Assembly (NCBI GenBank): GCA_045629585.1
Contig: JAZQRM010000077.1
Coordinates: forward strand, 1-64,000
Reading direction: 5' to 3'
Source of the DNA: Taishania sp045629585
GTDB lineage: Bacteria; Bacteroidota; Bacteroidia; Flavobacteriales_D; Crocinitomicaceae
DNA: 64,000 bases
In this document: piece by piece, positions 22,952 through 32,368 of the stretch
Position numbering within the stretch: the first letter of the stretch is position 1
Layout: each line of letters starts with the position of its first letter
The notes under the pieces: model-generated
Database searches by the model: none
The model's input: only the letters and a program-made list of their open reading frames with translations
What the model was told of the DNA's origin: nothing
Made by a program: the position numbers and the translations under genes

Positions 22952-24652
22952 TTAAAATAATGCAATGTATCCGAAGTGGATTTTTCCATTTCGGATTTTT
23001 AATTCTTCTTGGCTAGTCTTCCCAATTGCAAAGGATAAGGAGAACATACCAATACTTGTCCCCATAGTAAAACCTACACCCATCCCCATTGGTGTATCTC
23101 TAAAATAGTTTCCTGTTCGGTTTTCATACCAACTCTGATCAAAAAAAGCAAATAAGTAAGTTGTTCTTTCGATCATAAATCGATATTCTGCACTAAATGT
23201 AGTACGTGTAGTTGCTAATAAAAATTGTTCATTGAATCCTCTTTGACTTTGTAAGCCACCAAATCGATAAGCTTCATTAGCATAATAGATTGGGGCGTGG
23301 TAAAATTGCGTGAAATTGGATAGGTGTAAGATATGTCTTTTAGCCATTTGTAAATACCAGTTTACATTCAAATCAGCACGGTAGACGGTGTTTTTTGTTG
23401 TTATGGTATCATCCAGAGGAGATGATTTTCTTATCCCCGTAGAGAAAGAAGACGTGATGCCAATGCCTTTTGTGGGTAAAGGAATGTAGTCATAGCTGTT
23501 ATAATTAACCGCTATTCCGTATAGATTTGTTTTTGTGTTACCAAGTCGTAAAGGAGAGGAATTTCCTCCAGCTAAAATATTAGATGTGAAATTTTCATAG
23601 TAGGCTTTTATATAAAAGTTACCTCTCAAATTATAGTTTACACCAATATTAGACTCTAATTCTAAAAAGGTGGAGTCTTTCTTGTATAAATTAAAGCTCC
23701 CTTCAATACCAAAAGGTGTGTTGAATAGATAGGGGTATTTTAAAGCGGTTCGTAATTGTTGGGTTTGTGCTTGTAAAGATGACCAATTAAGGCCTAGGTA
23801 TTCGCCTCGTTTTAATACATTGTTTAATTTTAAGTTTATGTCTCCGGTAAATTGTAATTTACCAGTAAGCGTATTGGGTTGCAAGCCGACAATCCCATTG
23901 ATAGAGCTTAATTTTTTTGGAGTAAGATATACGTATAGATCTACGCCTTTCTCTGTAAATAATATTTCAGCTGGTTTTATTTCTTCGTATATATTTAATG
24001 CGAGTAATTTTCTTGATAAGTTCTGAAATCGATCTTCATTAAATGGTTCACCTTTTTTAAATTGAATGGTATTGGCTATGAGTTTTTTCGGAAGTGTCGA
24101 ATCACCTTTGAGGTGTAAGTCATTCCAAAACAGTTGTGGACCTTTGTTGATGATTAGATCTGCTTCAAGTTTGTTACTGTCTATTTGGGTGAGTTCTAAT
24201 TTCACCTTCGCAAATGCATATCCATTATTTGTGTAACTGGATAGAATTCTTTTGTAGAGTTGTTGAATTTCGTAAGGGACCAAAGATTGATTCGTTAGAA
24301 GTTGTTCTTTAAGTCCAGCGTATCTACTGAGTACTTTTAAATCTTCGGGTTGTGCCTTAATGGATAATTTCTCAAATTTAGGGCCTTTGTAATAGATTAG
24401 TTGAACATTTTTTAAGCTATCAAATGTTAGGGCGTCTATGTTGGCTAATACATATCCTTTTTTTAGATGGTAGGTTTGTATTTGAGCTAATTTCTTTTTA
24501 AAATCTAAGGTGTCTTTGGAGAGTAGGAGTGTTTTATTTTCTTTTTTAGTAAGCTCGCTATTACTCATCGAAAAGCTCTTCTTATGCTGCGCATGCGCAT
24601 AGAAAGTACTGAAATAACAAAGTAAACAGAGATATGTAAGGAGTTTATCCAC
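22952..24652 (-). CDS. BamA/TamA-like outer-membrane protein
   Basis: An exported 566-residue outer-membrane protein of the Omp85 superfamily. After a signal peptide (LLTYLCLLCYFSTFYAHAQ), POTRA-like repeats fill about residues 50-270, including the FKKGEPFNEDRFQNL stretch common in POTRA domains. A 16-strand-type barrel follows, with RGFNEQ and a final aromatic strand ending in GYIALF. It is shorter than BamA (about 800 residues), so it is more probably a TamA-like or Bacteroidota-specific member. It stands alone on the minus strand. Confidence 0.75.
   Translation of the reverse strand: MDKLLTYLCLLCYFSTFYAHAQHKKSFSMSNSELTKKENKTLLLSKDTLDFKKKLAQIQTYHLKKGYVLANIDALTFDSLKNVQLIYYKGPKFEKLSIKAQPEDLKVLSRYAGLKEQLLTNQSLVPYEIQQLYKRILSSYTNNGYAFAKVKLELTQIDSNKLEADLIINKGPQLFWNDLHLKGDSTLPKKLIANTIQFKKGEPFNEDRFQNLSRKLLALNIYEEIKPAEILFTEKGVDLYVYLTPKKLSSINGIVGLQPNTLTGKLQFTGDINLKLNNVLKRGEYLGLNWSSLQAQTQQLRTALKYPYLFNTPFGIEGSFNLYKKDSTFLELESNIGVNYNLRGNFYIKAYYENFTSNILAGGNSSPLRLGNTKTNLYGIAVNYNSYDYIPLPTKGIGITSSFSTGIRKSSPLDDTITTKNTVYRADLNVNWYLQMAKRHILHLSNFTQFYHAPIYYANEAYRFGGLQSQRGFNEQFLLATTRTTFSAEYRFMIERTTYLFAFFDQSWYENRTGNYFRDTPMGMGVGFTMGTSIGMFSLSFAIGKTSQEELKIRNGKIHFGYIALF
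22969..23001 (+). terminator. Terminator of mlaEF inside the antisense gene end
   Basis: A 12-bp stem ATCCGAAGTGGA (22969-22980) with TCCATTTCGGAT (22985-22996), one G-U pair, a T4 loop and five T after it. It works on the plus strand only and overlaps the last codons of the outer-membrane gene. Confidence 0.75.
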
Positions 24653-24773
24653 GATGTAAATTTACAAACTAAAAAAAAGAATATTTATTGTACTTTGATT
24701 GAACTTGATGATTGTATTGGTTTATTCCTTATTTTTATACTGCAACAAGGTAAAAACCCACAAATAAACAACG

Positions 24774-24917
24774 ATGAAAAAATTAATGGCCTTAACTCTT
24801 GTAGGACTTGGTATGTTGGTAGTTTTGAATTCATGCGGTTCATCAAGAGGTGGACATTGTGACGCTTACGGTAAAGTAGACGTTATGAAAACAGAAACTA
24901 CTACAGAAAAAATCTAA
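24774..24917 (+). CDS. Small lipoprotein of 47 residues
   Basis: A short gene with a clear lipoprotein signal: KK, a hydrophobic stretch (LMALTLVGLGMLVVL) and the lipobox LNSC with Cys at residue 21. The mature part is only 27 residues (CGSSRGGHCDAYG, then a charged tail). No family recognised. Real-gene support comes from the lipobox and the strong terminator 13 bases after the stop. Transcribed alone. Confidence 0.7.
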   Translation: MKKLMALTLVGLGMLVVLNSCGSSRGGHCDAYGKVDVMKTETTTEKI

Positions 24918-24929
24918 GAGATTTTATTT

Positions 24930-24953
24930 AAAAGGCCAATAGGCCTTTTTTTT
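24930..24953 (+). terminator. Terminator after the small lipoprotein gene
   Basis: AAAGGCC and GGCCTTT form a perfect stem with loop AATA, followed by further T. Confidence 0.9.
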
Positions 24954-24958
24954 GTGAT

Positions 24959-24982
24959 AAAAAAACCTGCCGAAGCAGGTTT
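24959..24982 (-). terminator. Terminator for the lipoprotein gene at 24991
   Basis: AAACCTGC and GCAGGTTT form a perfect 8-bp stem; on the minus strand the loop is TTCG and a T7 run follows. Confidence 0.9.
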
Positions 24983-24990
24983 AAGTTTAT

Positions 24991-25473
24991 TTAGTATGAT
25001 GTGGATTGCGTTACATCGTAAAGAACAGTGTAGTTTGATGCTACTGCAGGAATAGCGATCCAGTTTTCTACATACCTCTTGTCGTCGCATTTACCACAAT
25101 CTCTAACAGCTATTTTGTAAAATATTTGTTGATTCATATGGTCAATTTCAACACTGCGGTCAAAAACGGCAAAACAGTTAGTTGAGATTGGAAATGCCAA
25201 TAAGCTATAGGAGTTAAAATCAAAATCTGTTTGTGTATATCCTTTGTCTAAACTCATTTTAAAGCGATCTGTATATTCACTTTCTGCTGTAATTAAGTAT
25301 TGTTCAGGTTGTAACCATTCGGTCATATATCCTGTTTGTGGATAAACAACAACGTCGGTTAATATTGCCCCAGAATCTGAACTTTCTCCCAAATCACATT
25401 TCTTCTTACAGCTTGTTAAAGCCAGAATTAAAATGGTTGAGCATGTAAATAAAAGAGTTGCTAGTCTTTTCAT
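24991..25473 (-). CDS. Uncharacterised lipoprotein, 160 residues
   Basis: An exported lipoprotein: a signal (ATLLFTCSTILILALTSC) with the Cys at residue 22 and a KKKCDLGESSD-type linker. A mature beta-rich domain of about 130 residues contains two more Cys in RDCGKCDDKRYVENW. I do not recognise the family. It is transcribed alone and framed by its own terminator. Confidence 0.65.
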   Translation of the reverse strand: MKRLATLLFTCSTILILALTSCKKKCDLGESSDSGAILTDVVVYPQTGYMTEWLQPEQYLITAESEYTDRFKMSLDKGYTQTDFDFNSYSLLAFPISTNCFAVFDRSVEIDHMNQQIFYKIAVRDCGKCDDKRYVENWIAIPAVASNYTVLYDVTQSTSY

Positions 25474-25523
25474 AGCAGTTATTAATTTTTAGATAAAAAT
25501 ACAATTTTATACGACTTGTAAGC

Positions 25524-26252
25524 TTATTTTTTTCTTAGTTCAAATTTTTGACCTAAATATACTTTTCGAACCATTTCATCTTGTGTTAATTCTTCAGCTG
25601 TACCTGATTTCAAGATGGAACCTTCGAATAATAAATACGCTCTATCTGTTATGGATAATGTTTCCTGAACATTATGGTCAGTGATCAAAATTCCAATATT
25701 TCTTTTCTTTAATTCAGAAACAATAAATTGGATATCCTCTACTGCAATTGGATCAACGCCTGCAAACGGTTCGTCTAAAAGTACAAATTTGGGATCCGTT
25801 GCAAGTGCTCTTGCTATTTCTGTTCTTCGTTTTTCCCCTCCGGATAATCGATTACCTAAATTTTTACGTACATGTTGAAGGCTAAATTCATTTAATAATT
25901 GTTCTAATCGATCTAGGCGTTCTTGCTTATTTAGGTTGGTCATCTCCAATATCGCCATTATATTATCTTCCACCGAAAGCTTTCTAAAAACCGAGACTTC
26001 TTGCGGTAAATAACCGATACCTAACTGAGATCTCTTGTACATGGGGTATTTAGTGATCTCGACATCATCTAAAAATACTTGCCCACTGTCTGGTTTGACC
26101 AGTCCTACTATCATATAAAAGGAGGTTGATTTACCCGCACCATTCGGCCCAAGTAATCCTACAATTTCACCTTGGTTAACTTCTACAGATACACCTTTTA
26201 CTACAGGACGCCCCTTGTAGGTTTTTTTAATTTCTTTTGTATATAATTTCAT
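25524..26252 (-). CDS. lptB: Lipopolysaccharide export ATPase LptB
   Basis: The cytoplasmic ATPase that drives LPS export through LptFG. Walker A GPNGAGKST is at residues 35-43, followed by the GYLPQEVSVFRKLSVEDN stretch typical of LptB, the signature LSGGEKRRTEIARAL, Walker B FVLLDEPFAGVDP and the H-loop ITDHN. Length 242 is normal. Its ATG shares a base with the TGA of the preceding outer-membrane protein gene, so it is translationally coupled. Confidence 0.95.
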   Translation of the reverse strand: MKLYTKEIKKTYKGRPVVKGVSVEVNQGEIVGLLGPNGAGKSTSFYMIVGLVKPDSGQVFLDDVEITKYPMYKRSQLGIGYLPQEVSVFRKLSVEDNIMAILEMTNLNKQERLDRLEQLLNEFSLQHVRKNLGNRLSGGEKRRTEIARALATDPKFVLLDEPFAGVDPIAVEDIQFIVSELKKRNIGILITDHNVQETLSITDRAYLLFEGSILKSGTAEELTQDEMVRKVYLGQKFELRKK

Positions 26253-28720
26253 CAGAGATAAAATTCAAATCTTGCGCGAATACCGAAGGGAGAACTATTC
26301 TCCAATTGATGTGTCGCACGGTAAAATAAATCTACTCGAATGAACTTTAGGATGTTTTCTAGTCCTACAGAACATTCAACGTACGGGATGTTCCCAAATT
26401 GTTTTGTAAAGTTAGGTAAAATCATTTCACGATTGTGCTTTGTTGAAATAGTTCCCCAAGTTGCTCGTGCACTGGTTACAAATCTAATTTTTAACTTTTG
26501 AATACCAGGGATGTAATCCAAAAATAATCCGCCCCAGTGATTTTCAATAAAAGCATCAACGTATTTATCTGATATGAATTCAAAATAATTGAGCATGTTG
26601 AAAGAGTTCTTGTAAAGAAATAAAGATTGATTTCCTTCATGAACTTTTAGGAATGGATAAGCAACTTGTCCCAAAATAACTCCTACACCAAAGCCATATC
26701 GAATGTTTCCTAGTATGCCAATTGGTCGTTGGTGGTCATACATAAAGTCAATTTTTTGATATGAATAATCAGAACCAAAGAGGCCTTTCAATCCAAATGA
26801 GGTTTGTAAAGAGAAAACCGGGAATTTACTTCGAACAATTGATCTGTCAAATTTACCAGAAACGAATTCCTCATTTTTAGACCATCTAAAACGGAGGGTT
26901 ATTTCTGCATTTTGTATGCGATTGATAGTGTCATTTTGACCCGTTACCTCGTTGATTCTAATGTAATTTGCTAGGCCGAGGGGCCTGTATTCTTTCCATT
27001 GTATTCCTCCAAAGACAACAATGTCTTTAAAAAGATCCTTCTCCAGTTCAATTCCAATTTTCTCAACCATTGTCAATTTATCTAATGGCCCAGTTCTTAT
27101 GATAGAACCAAAAGCTGACCCAACTGATGATGCAGACGGGCCGGCACCTAACTGTTCGATATCTTTATTGTAAAATAGGCTTAACATCCCTCTTTTCTTA
27201 GGAGTTATATTGTATCTTATTCGTCCACCATATTTGAACTCTTTGTCGCCAAATCCATAAAATACCCGCCCCATTAGTTCAACTCTTTTACTGAACTTAT
27301 TACTTGTTCTTAACTCTACACCAATTCTGAATTTTTCTACTGGATTAGAGCTGGCTACCGTGTATAATTTTCCGTATTCAAGATAACCTTGTTTCCAATA
27401 TCCTGTTGAAATGAGGTAGATTGAACCTTTTAAAAATTTGAAGAAAGGAAGGTTGTTGATAGTGTCAATCATTTCGGGAACTCCTTTTTCCCGTTTATTA
27501 AGTGTATCCTGTCTGTGTGTGTCCCAATATTCTATCGTTCTCAGTTTTGCTGAATCTTTCATTTCAACTGTTGAGTCCGTTTTAAAAAAGCCTTTGGGGT
27601 ATTTTACATTAACTTTAAAGTCTTTTCTAAACGTATTTCGATGGGCGTTGATCCCAAATAGCTTAGTCTTTTTTGTGATGTTTGCATCTAGGAACAAAGA
27701 TTCATGTGTCATCATCCATATTTCAGATTCCACCTGCTTAAAATCTTGTTTAAAGCTAATTTTATTGATGAAATTTATATTTGCATCCTTTGAAATATTC
27801 CCTGTAATTGATTTTATTGCATAGGTGGAGTCATGGACTATCATTGATCCTTCAAAAGTTAAATCTCCCTTTCTTTTTGGGCTGAATCTCATGTTGTAAC
27901 ACCAGTAACCATCTATATAAAGAGAGTCCATTAAAACGAAGTTGTAGTAGCTTCTTGCGAAGTTAGCAATTGGACTAACGAATTGCTTATTAAAAACGCG
28001 AATGTAGTTATCATAGATGTTTAAATCCATGTACATTTCTCCCGTGAATTGGTCGAAATTTAAAACCTCTATTCCGGTTAATTGTGTTGCTTCTATAATT
28101 TCTCTTTTCTTTTGAGGATCTCTGTTGTAGTAGACTTTAGATATAGTTTCGGAGAGAATGGAAGGTAGAACGAGTTTACCTGTTTCGGTTGAATCCATAT
28201 AATCATTGATCACTTTAATCTTATTGATGATTTTACGGTTCCTAAATGCTTGTCCGATATTCGCAATGTCGAAACGCATCTTTGTGTACGCTTCATACTC
28301 AAAGCTTTCCAGTTTTTCTCGATTGTTTATTGGCTTATTTCGAACGATCAGTTTATGAAGCTTTGTTGAAAAAGGCTCGTTGGAAGGGGTGATGAATATT
28401 TCTTCAATATCATCTATAATTAAAAATAATTGGATGTTATAGTGATTGTCCTCTTCTAAATTTACAGGGAGGTATTGAGTTTTATATCCAGCAAGGTGAA
28501 TTTGTATTGAATCTGTTGCGTAGAACGTTTCTAGGTAGAAATAACCCGTAGAATCTGTAATTGTTCCATATTTTGAGTTCAAGAATTGGGTGCGTACAAA
28601 CTCTAGTGGTTCATTTGTGTGACCATCTAATACCTTTCCTTGAATAATCGTTTTTTGCGCCAATATAACAATTGGCGTAAAGAACAGTAGGAGGAGATAA
28701 TATTTTATTTTGTTTTCCAA
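26252..28720 (-). CDS. Large outer-membrane protein with carboxypeptidase-like regulatory domain (DUF5686-type)
   Basis: An 822-residue exported protein. A signal peptide is followed by a carboxypeptidase-D-like regulatory domain (about residues 22-105: IIQGKVLDGHTNEPLEFV and TDSTGYFYLE), a linker, and a long C-terminal beta-rich part (about 430-822) that ends in an aromatic strand, FGIRARFEFYL. This is the DUF5686 architecture of Bacteroidota outer-membrane proteins, role unknown. It sits between tatC and lptB in one transcript, which points to envelope assembly. Confidence 0.8.
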   Translation of the reverse strand: MENKIKYYLLLLFFTPIVILAQKTIIQGKVLDGHTNEPLEFVRTQFLNSKYGTITDSTGYFYLETFYATDSIQIHLAGYKTQYLPVNLEEDNHYNIQLFLIIDDIEEIFITPSNEPFSTKLHKLIVRNKPINNREKLESFEYEAYTKMRFDIANIGQAFRNRKIINKIKVINDYMDSTETGKLVLPSILSETISKVYYNRDPQKKREIIEATQLTGIEVLNFDQFTGEMYMDLNIYDNYIRVFNKQFVSPIANFARSYYNFVLMDSLYIDGYWCYNMRFSPKRKGDLTFEGSMIVHDSTYAIKSITGNISKDANINFINKISFKQDFKQVESEIWMMTHESLFLDANITKKTKLFGINAHRNTFRKDFKVNVKYPKGFFKTDSTVEMKDSAKLRTIEYWDTHRQDTLNKREKGVPEMIDTINNLPFFKFLKGSIYLISTGYWKQGYLEYGKLYTVASSNPVEKFRIGVELRTSNKFSKRVELMGRVFYGFGDKEFKYGGRIRYNITPKKRGMLSLFYNKDIEQLGAGPSASSVGSAFGSIIRTGPLDKLTMVEKIGIELEKDLFKDIVVFGGIQWKEYRPLGLANYIRINEVTGQNDTINRIQNAEITLRFRWSKNEEFVSGKFDRSIVRSKFPVFSLQTSFGLKGLFGSDYSYQKIDFMYDHQRPIGILGNIRYGFGVGVILGQVAYPFLKVHEGNQSLFLYKNSFNMLNYFEFISDKYVDAFIENHWGGLFLDYIPGIQKLKIRFVTSARATWGTISTKHNREMILPNFTKQFGNIPYVECSVGLENILKFIRVDLFYRATHQLENSSPFGIRARFEFYL

Positions 28721-28757
28721 TGCTTTAAAAGTATTTGTTTTCTACTTTCTTAGCACA

Positions 28758-29546
28758 TTATTTTAAATCTTTTGCTCTTTTTTTATCGACACGTGCTGCC
28801 GAAATGATTCCTATCTCGTACAATAACGCAATTGGGATGGAGACAACTATTTGGCTAATTACATCCGGAGGAGTAATAATTGCTGATAGGATTAGTACCC
28901 CTATTATTGCATGCTTTCTGTATTTTCTAAGGAAATCTGCTGTGAGAACTCCCATACTTGCTAACACATAGCAAAAGACAGGTAATAGGAAGAAAAGCCC
29001 AGTGTAAAATATGGTGGATAATATCATTCCCATGTAGGAATCTATTGTAAATATGTTTTGTATTCCCTTTGATATCTGGTAAGATCCGAAGAATTGGATT
29101 GTCATTGGGGTAACAACAAAGTATCCGAAAGCAATTCCTAGTAGGAATAAAAAAGAGACGTAGAATATCATTCCTTTTGAATTTCGATATTCATTTTCTT
29201 TTAATGCAGGTTTTATAAATAACCAAAGTTGGTAGAAGATGTATGGAGACGAAACGACCATTCCTCCAAGGAGGGAGGTCATGAATGCATAACTAAACTG
29301 ACCTGCCACATTAGTAGACTGCATCTCCACATTGATGTCGTTGATACAAACGTTGAAATTCTCGCAAAGAAAGCGGTACGAAAAAAAATTTTTGTCAAGA
29401 AGAATTAAGAAAATGTTGTCCATAATCCATTCTTGATATACAAATAGAACTGCCGCACAGATGATCACAGCAATTGCACTACGTACCAATCTCCATCTTA
29501 GCTCTTCCAAATGCTGGAGGAATGACATGTTCTTTTCTTCGTTCAT
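28758..29546 (-). CDS. tatC: Sec-independent protein translocase TatC
   Basis: The receptor of the twin-arginine export path for folded proteins in the inner membrane. Six membrane segments are evident. The N-terminal motif MSFLQHLEELRWRLVRS (about residues 7-23) is diagnostic, as is the cytoplasmic loop with FYQLWLFIKPALKENE. Length 262 is normal. tatA is not nearby. The -7 element on this strand ends only five bases before the ATG. It heads the tatC-DUF5686-lptB group. Confidence 0.95.
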   Translation of the reverse strand: MNEEKNMSFLQHLEELRWRLVRSAIAVIICAAVLFVYQEWIMDNIFLILLDKNFFSYRFLCENFNVCINDINVEMQSTNVAGQFSYAFMTSLLGGMVVSSPYIFYQLWLFIKPALKENEYRNSKGMIFYVSFLFLLGIAFGYFVVTPMTIQFFGSYQISKGIQNIFTIDSYMGMILSTIFYTGLFFLLPVFCYVLASMGVLTADFLRKYRKHAIIGVLILSAIITPPDVISQIVVSIPIALLYEIGIISAARVDKKRAKDLK

Positions 29547-29551
29547 AAGTG

Positions 29552-29559
29552 CAAAATTA
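29552..29559 (-). promoter_or_regulatory. -7 element for tatC, apparently leaderless
   Basis: On the minus strand this reads TAATTTTG, an exact match, with five bases between its G and the tatC ATG. Confidence 0.45.
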
Positions 29560-29722
29560 ATGATTTGTGATTTGATAAAATCTTTTCATTTGTTTTATTA
29601 TTGATAAAAAATGAATTTCTTTTATTTCATTCTCTTGTTAAATTCCTATGTAAAGCTGCTAAATTATGTTATATTCGTGTACCAAAGGGTAAGAATAATA
29701 ATCTTATAAAGAATAGTAGAGT

Positions 29723-31894
29723 ATGTTAGGTGTTGACTTAAAGGAAGCCTTAAGGACATATTTCGGATTCAATCAATTTAAGGGGAAGCAAGAGGAAATT
29801 ATCACGAATTTATTGAAAGGAAACAATACATTCGTAATAATGCCCACTGGGGGAGGAAAATCACTTTGTTATCAGTTGCCAGCTCTTATTTCTGAAGGAA
29901 CAGCCGTAATAGTTTCTCCATTAATAGCCTTGATGAAGAATCAAGTGGATGCCATTCGAAATGTGAGTAATGATGAATCAATTGCACATTTTTTAAATTC
30001 GTCTCTGTCTAGATCTGAAATTACCCGTGTAAAGTCAGATATTACAGAAGGGAAAACTAAGTTGTTGTACGTAGCGCCAGAGTCTTTGACCAAGCAAGAG
30101 TACATCGATTTTTTAACAGCCGTAAACATTTCTTTTTTTGCGATTGATGAAGCGCATTGTATTTCTGAATGGGGACATGATTTTAGACCAGAATATAGGA
30201 GATTAAGAGAGATTTTTGAAAAGATTTCAAAAGTGCCAATTATTGCTTTAACAGCAACGGCTACACCCAAAGTTCAGCATGATATACAAAAGAATTTGAA
30301 CATGCTCGACGCGATAGTGTACAAAACATCTTTTAATCGGGATAACTTATACTACGAAATCCGTCCTAAAAAGGATGTTGAAAAGCAAATTATCAAGTAT
30401 ATAAAAGCCCGAGAAGGTAAAAGCGGAATTGTTTATTGCTTGAGTCGAAAGAAGGTAGAAGAGTTTGCCGAAATTTTACAGGTTAATGGAATTAGCGCCC
30501 TTCCGTATCATGCAGGTTTAGATCCAACAACAAGAGCTAAACATCAAGACATGTTCTTAATGGAAGATGTTGATGTAATTGTCGCTACAATTGCATTTGG
30601 TATGGGTATTGATAAACCTGATGTAAGGTTTGTGATTCATCATGATATTCCAAAATCAATCGAAAGTTATTATCAAGAAACGGGTCGTGCGGGTCGAGAT
30701 GGAGGAGAAGGTGAATGCATTGCTTTTTACCAGTATAAGGACATCGAAAAGTTAGAGAAGTTTCTCCAAGGTAAACCAGTCGCAGAACAAGAGATTGGTA
30801 AACAGCTCTTGGGTGAAATTGTTTCTTATGCAGAAACATCTGTTTGTCGGCGTAAATTTGTGCTCTATTATTTCGGTGAAGTATTTGACGAAGACCAATG
30901 TAATAAGTACTGTGATAATTGTCGAAATCCGAGAGAGAAAACTGAAGGTAAGGAGAGGGTCGAACTATTACTCAAGTCTGTTCTAGAACTAAAAGAGATT
31001 CAAAAAGCAAAACACATTTGTAATTTTGTAGCAGGTAAAGTAACTTCTGATATTAAGGCTTACAAGCACGATGAACACCCTTTGTTTGGTGTAGGGAATG
31101 ATAAAGATGAACATTTTTGGAATGCTGTTCTTAGGCAGTCACTTGTTGCGGGTCTGATTTACAAAGATATTGAATCTTATGGTTTAGTTAAACTAACAGA
31201 TTTAGGACATGTTTTTCTAAAAAATCCTACATCTTTTATGTTGATTAAGGAGCATGATTATTCTGCAGCGGATGATGATGGTACAGTTCATACGAAAGCC
31301 GTTTTTGATGATTTACTATATAAACAGCTTATTGATTTACGAAAAAGTATCTCTAAACGTAATAATATACCACCATTCGTTATATTTCAAGATCCGTCTC
31401 TAAAAGATATGTGTTTTCAATATCCAATAACAATGGATGAGTTGACAAACATTCAAGGAGTTGGAACTGGTAAAGCAATGCGTTATGGAGCTCCTTTTCT
31501 AGAGTTGATTAAAAATTATGTGGAGCAGCATGAAATAGATAGACCTCAAGATATGGTTGTGCGTTCGTTGGTTAATAAGTCTGGGTTAAAAGTACAATTG
31601 ATTCAAAATATTGACCGTAAGCTTCCACTTGAAGATATAGGTCGTGCACAAGGTAAATCGCTGCAAGATGTAATCGATGAAATTGAAGTGATTGTAGCAT
31701 CAGGGACAAAAGTCAATATTTCCTATTATATTGATGAGGTGCTGGATGAGGACCACCAAGAGGAAATTTACGATTATTTTAAGGATGCCGAAACAGATGA
31801 TTTAAAAGCTGCCTATCACGAATTCGATGGAGATTTTTCAGAAGAAGAACTTCGTTTGATGCGTATTAAATTCATGAGTGAAATGGCTAATTAA
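29723..31894 (+). CDS. recQ: ATP-dependent DNA helicase RecQ
   Basis: A 3'-5' DNA helicase for recombination repair. Walker A is PTGGGKS (41-47), the DEAH box is IDEAHCISEWGHDF (DEAH at 142-145), motif VI is YQETGRAGRDG, and the RQC zinc cysteines appear in VCRRKF...DQCNKYCDNC. An HRDC-like domain (DLRKSISKRNNIPPFVIF) lies near 540-610, and an extra acidic tail follows. Length 723 is usual for this phylum, longer than the 600-residue E. coli enzyme. Transcribed alone. Confidence 0.95.
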   Translation: MLGVDLKEALRTYFGFNQFKGKQEEIITNLLKGNNTFVIMPTGGGKSLCYQLPALISEGTAVIVSPLIALMKNQVDAIRNVSNDESIAHFLNSSLSRSEITRVKSDITEGKTKLLYVAPESLTKQEYIDFLTAVNISFFAIDEAHCISEWGHDFRPEYRRLREIFEKISKVPIIALTATATPKVQHDIQKNLNMLDAIVYKTSFNRDNLYYEIRPKKDVEKQIIKYIKAREGKSGIVYCLSRKKVEEFAEILQVNGISALPYHAGLDPTTRAKHQDMFLMEDVDVIVATIAFGMGIDKPDVRFVIHHDIPKSIESYYQETGRAGRDGGEGECIAFYQYKDIEKLEKFLQGKPVAEQEIGKQLLGEIVSYAETSVCRRKFVLYYFGEVFDEDQCNKYCDNCRNPREKTEGKERVELLLKSVLELKEIQKAKHICNFVAGKVTSDIKAYKHDEHPLFGVGNDKDEHFWNAVLRQSLVAGLIYKDIESYGLVKLTDLGHVFLKNPTSFMLIKEHDYSAADDDGTVHTKAVFDDLLYKQLIDLRKSISKRNNIPPFVIFQDPSLKDMCFQYPITMDELTNIQGVGTGKAMRYGAPFLELIKNYVEQHEIDRPQDMVVRSLVNKSGLKVQLIQNIDRKLPLEDIGRAQGKSLQDVIDEIEVIVASGTKVNISYYIDEVLDEDHQEEIYDYFKDAETDDLKAAYHEFDGDFSEEELRLMRIKFMSEMAN

Positions 31895-31910
31895 AGATAT
31901 TATACCCCAT

Positions 31911-31950
31911 AAAACAAGAGGCTTGATATAACTATCAAGCCTCTTGTTTT
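31911..31950. terminator. Bidirectional terminator after recQ
   Basis: A perfect 18-bp stem (AAAACAAGAGGCTTGATA with its complement) and a four-base loop. A4 and T4 lie at its ends, placed between two converging genes. Confidence 0.9.
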
Positions 31951-32368
31951 ATCTGTTCAGTATAAAGTTATAACCTTTATTGTCTAATTGCGGCAATTGA
32001 AATTGCATGTCATTTTTTGTGTAGTAATGAACTACAGCCTTGTAGTCATTTTCGCTTTCCCTCGTGAATATGAAATCAGTTTCATTGATTTGATAGAAAT
32101 TTCCATTCAAATTTAAATGATTGACGGTTGTGTCTACCCTATATGTTAAAGCAATGGTATATGATCCATTTTTGGAAATTTCACTATTATTGGTGAAGCG
32201 GATTGTTCCATTCGGTACTGTGATTGTTTTGTAGCCTTCTGGGTCAAAAAAATACATCTTTTGAATATTCCATGTACCATCAATGGCCTTAAGAGTGGCT
32301 TTCTTTTTATCACAAGCAAAAAGGAGAGAGAAACCAATTAGTAACGCTATGTTAATTGTTCGCATCAT
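31949..32368 (-). CDS. Lipocalin-like lipoprotein
   Basis: A small exported lipoprotein of 139 residues: signal MRTINIALLIGFSLLFAC with the lipobox Cys, then a beta-barrel-like pattern starting with GTWNIQKMYF, the G-x-W of lipocalin-like folds. No exact family recognised. It starts inside the last codons of the DUF4230 gene upstream, so it is probably coupled to it. The ATG at 32368 was preferred over the TTG two codons earlier. Confidence 0.6.
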   Translation of the reverse strand: MMRTINIALLIGFSLLFACDKKKATLKAIDGTWNIQKMYFFDPEGYKTITVPNGTIRFTNNSEISKNGSYTIALTYRVDTTVNHLNLNGNFYQINETDFIFTRESENDYKAVVHYYTKNDMQFQLPQLDNKGYNFILNR

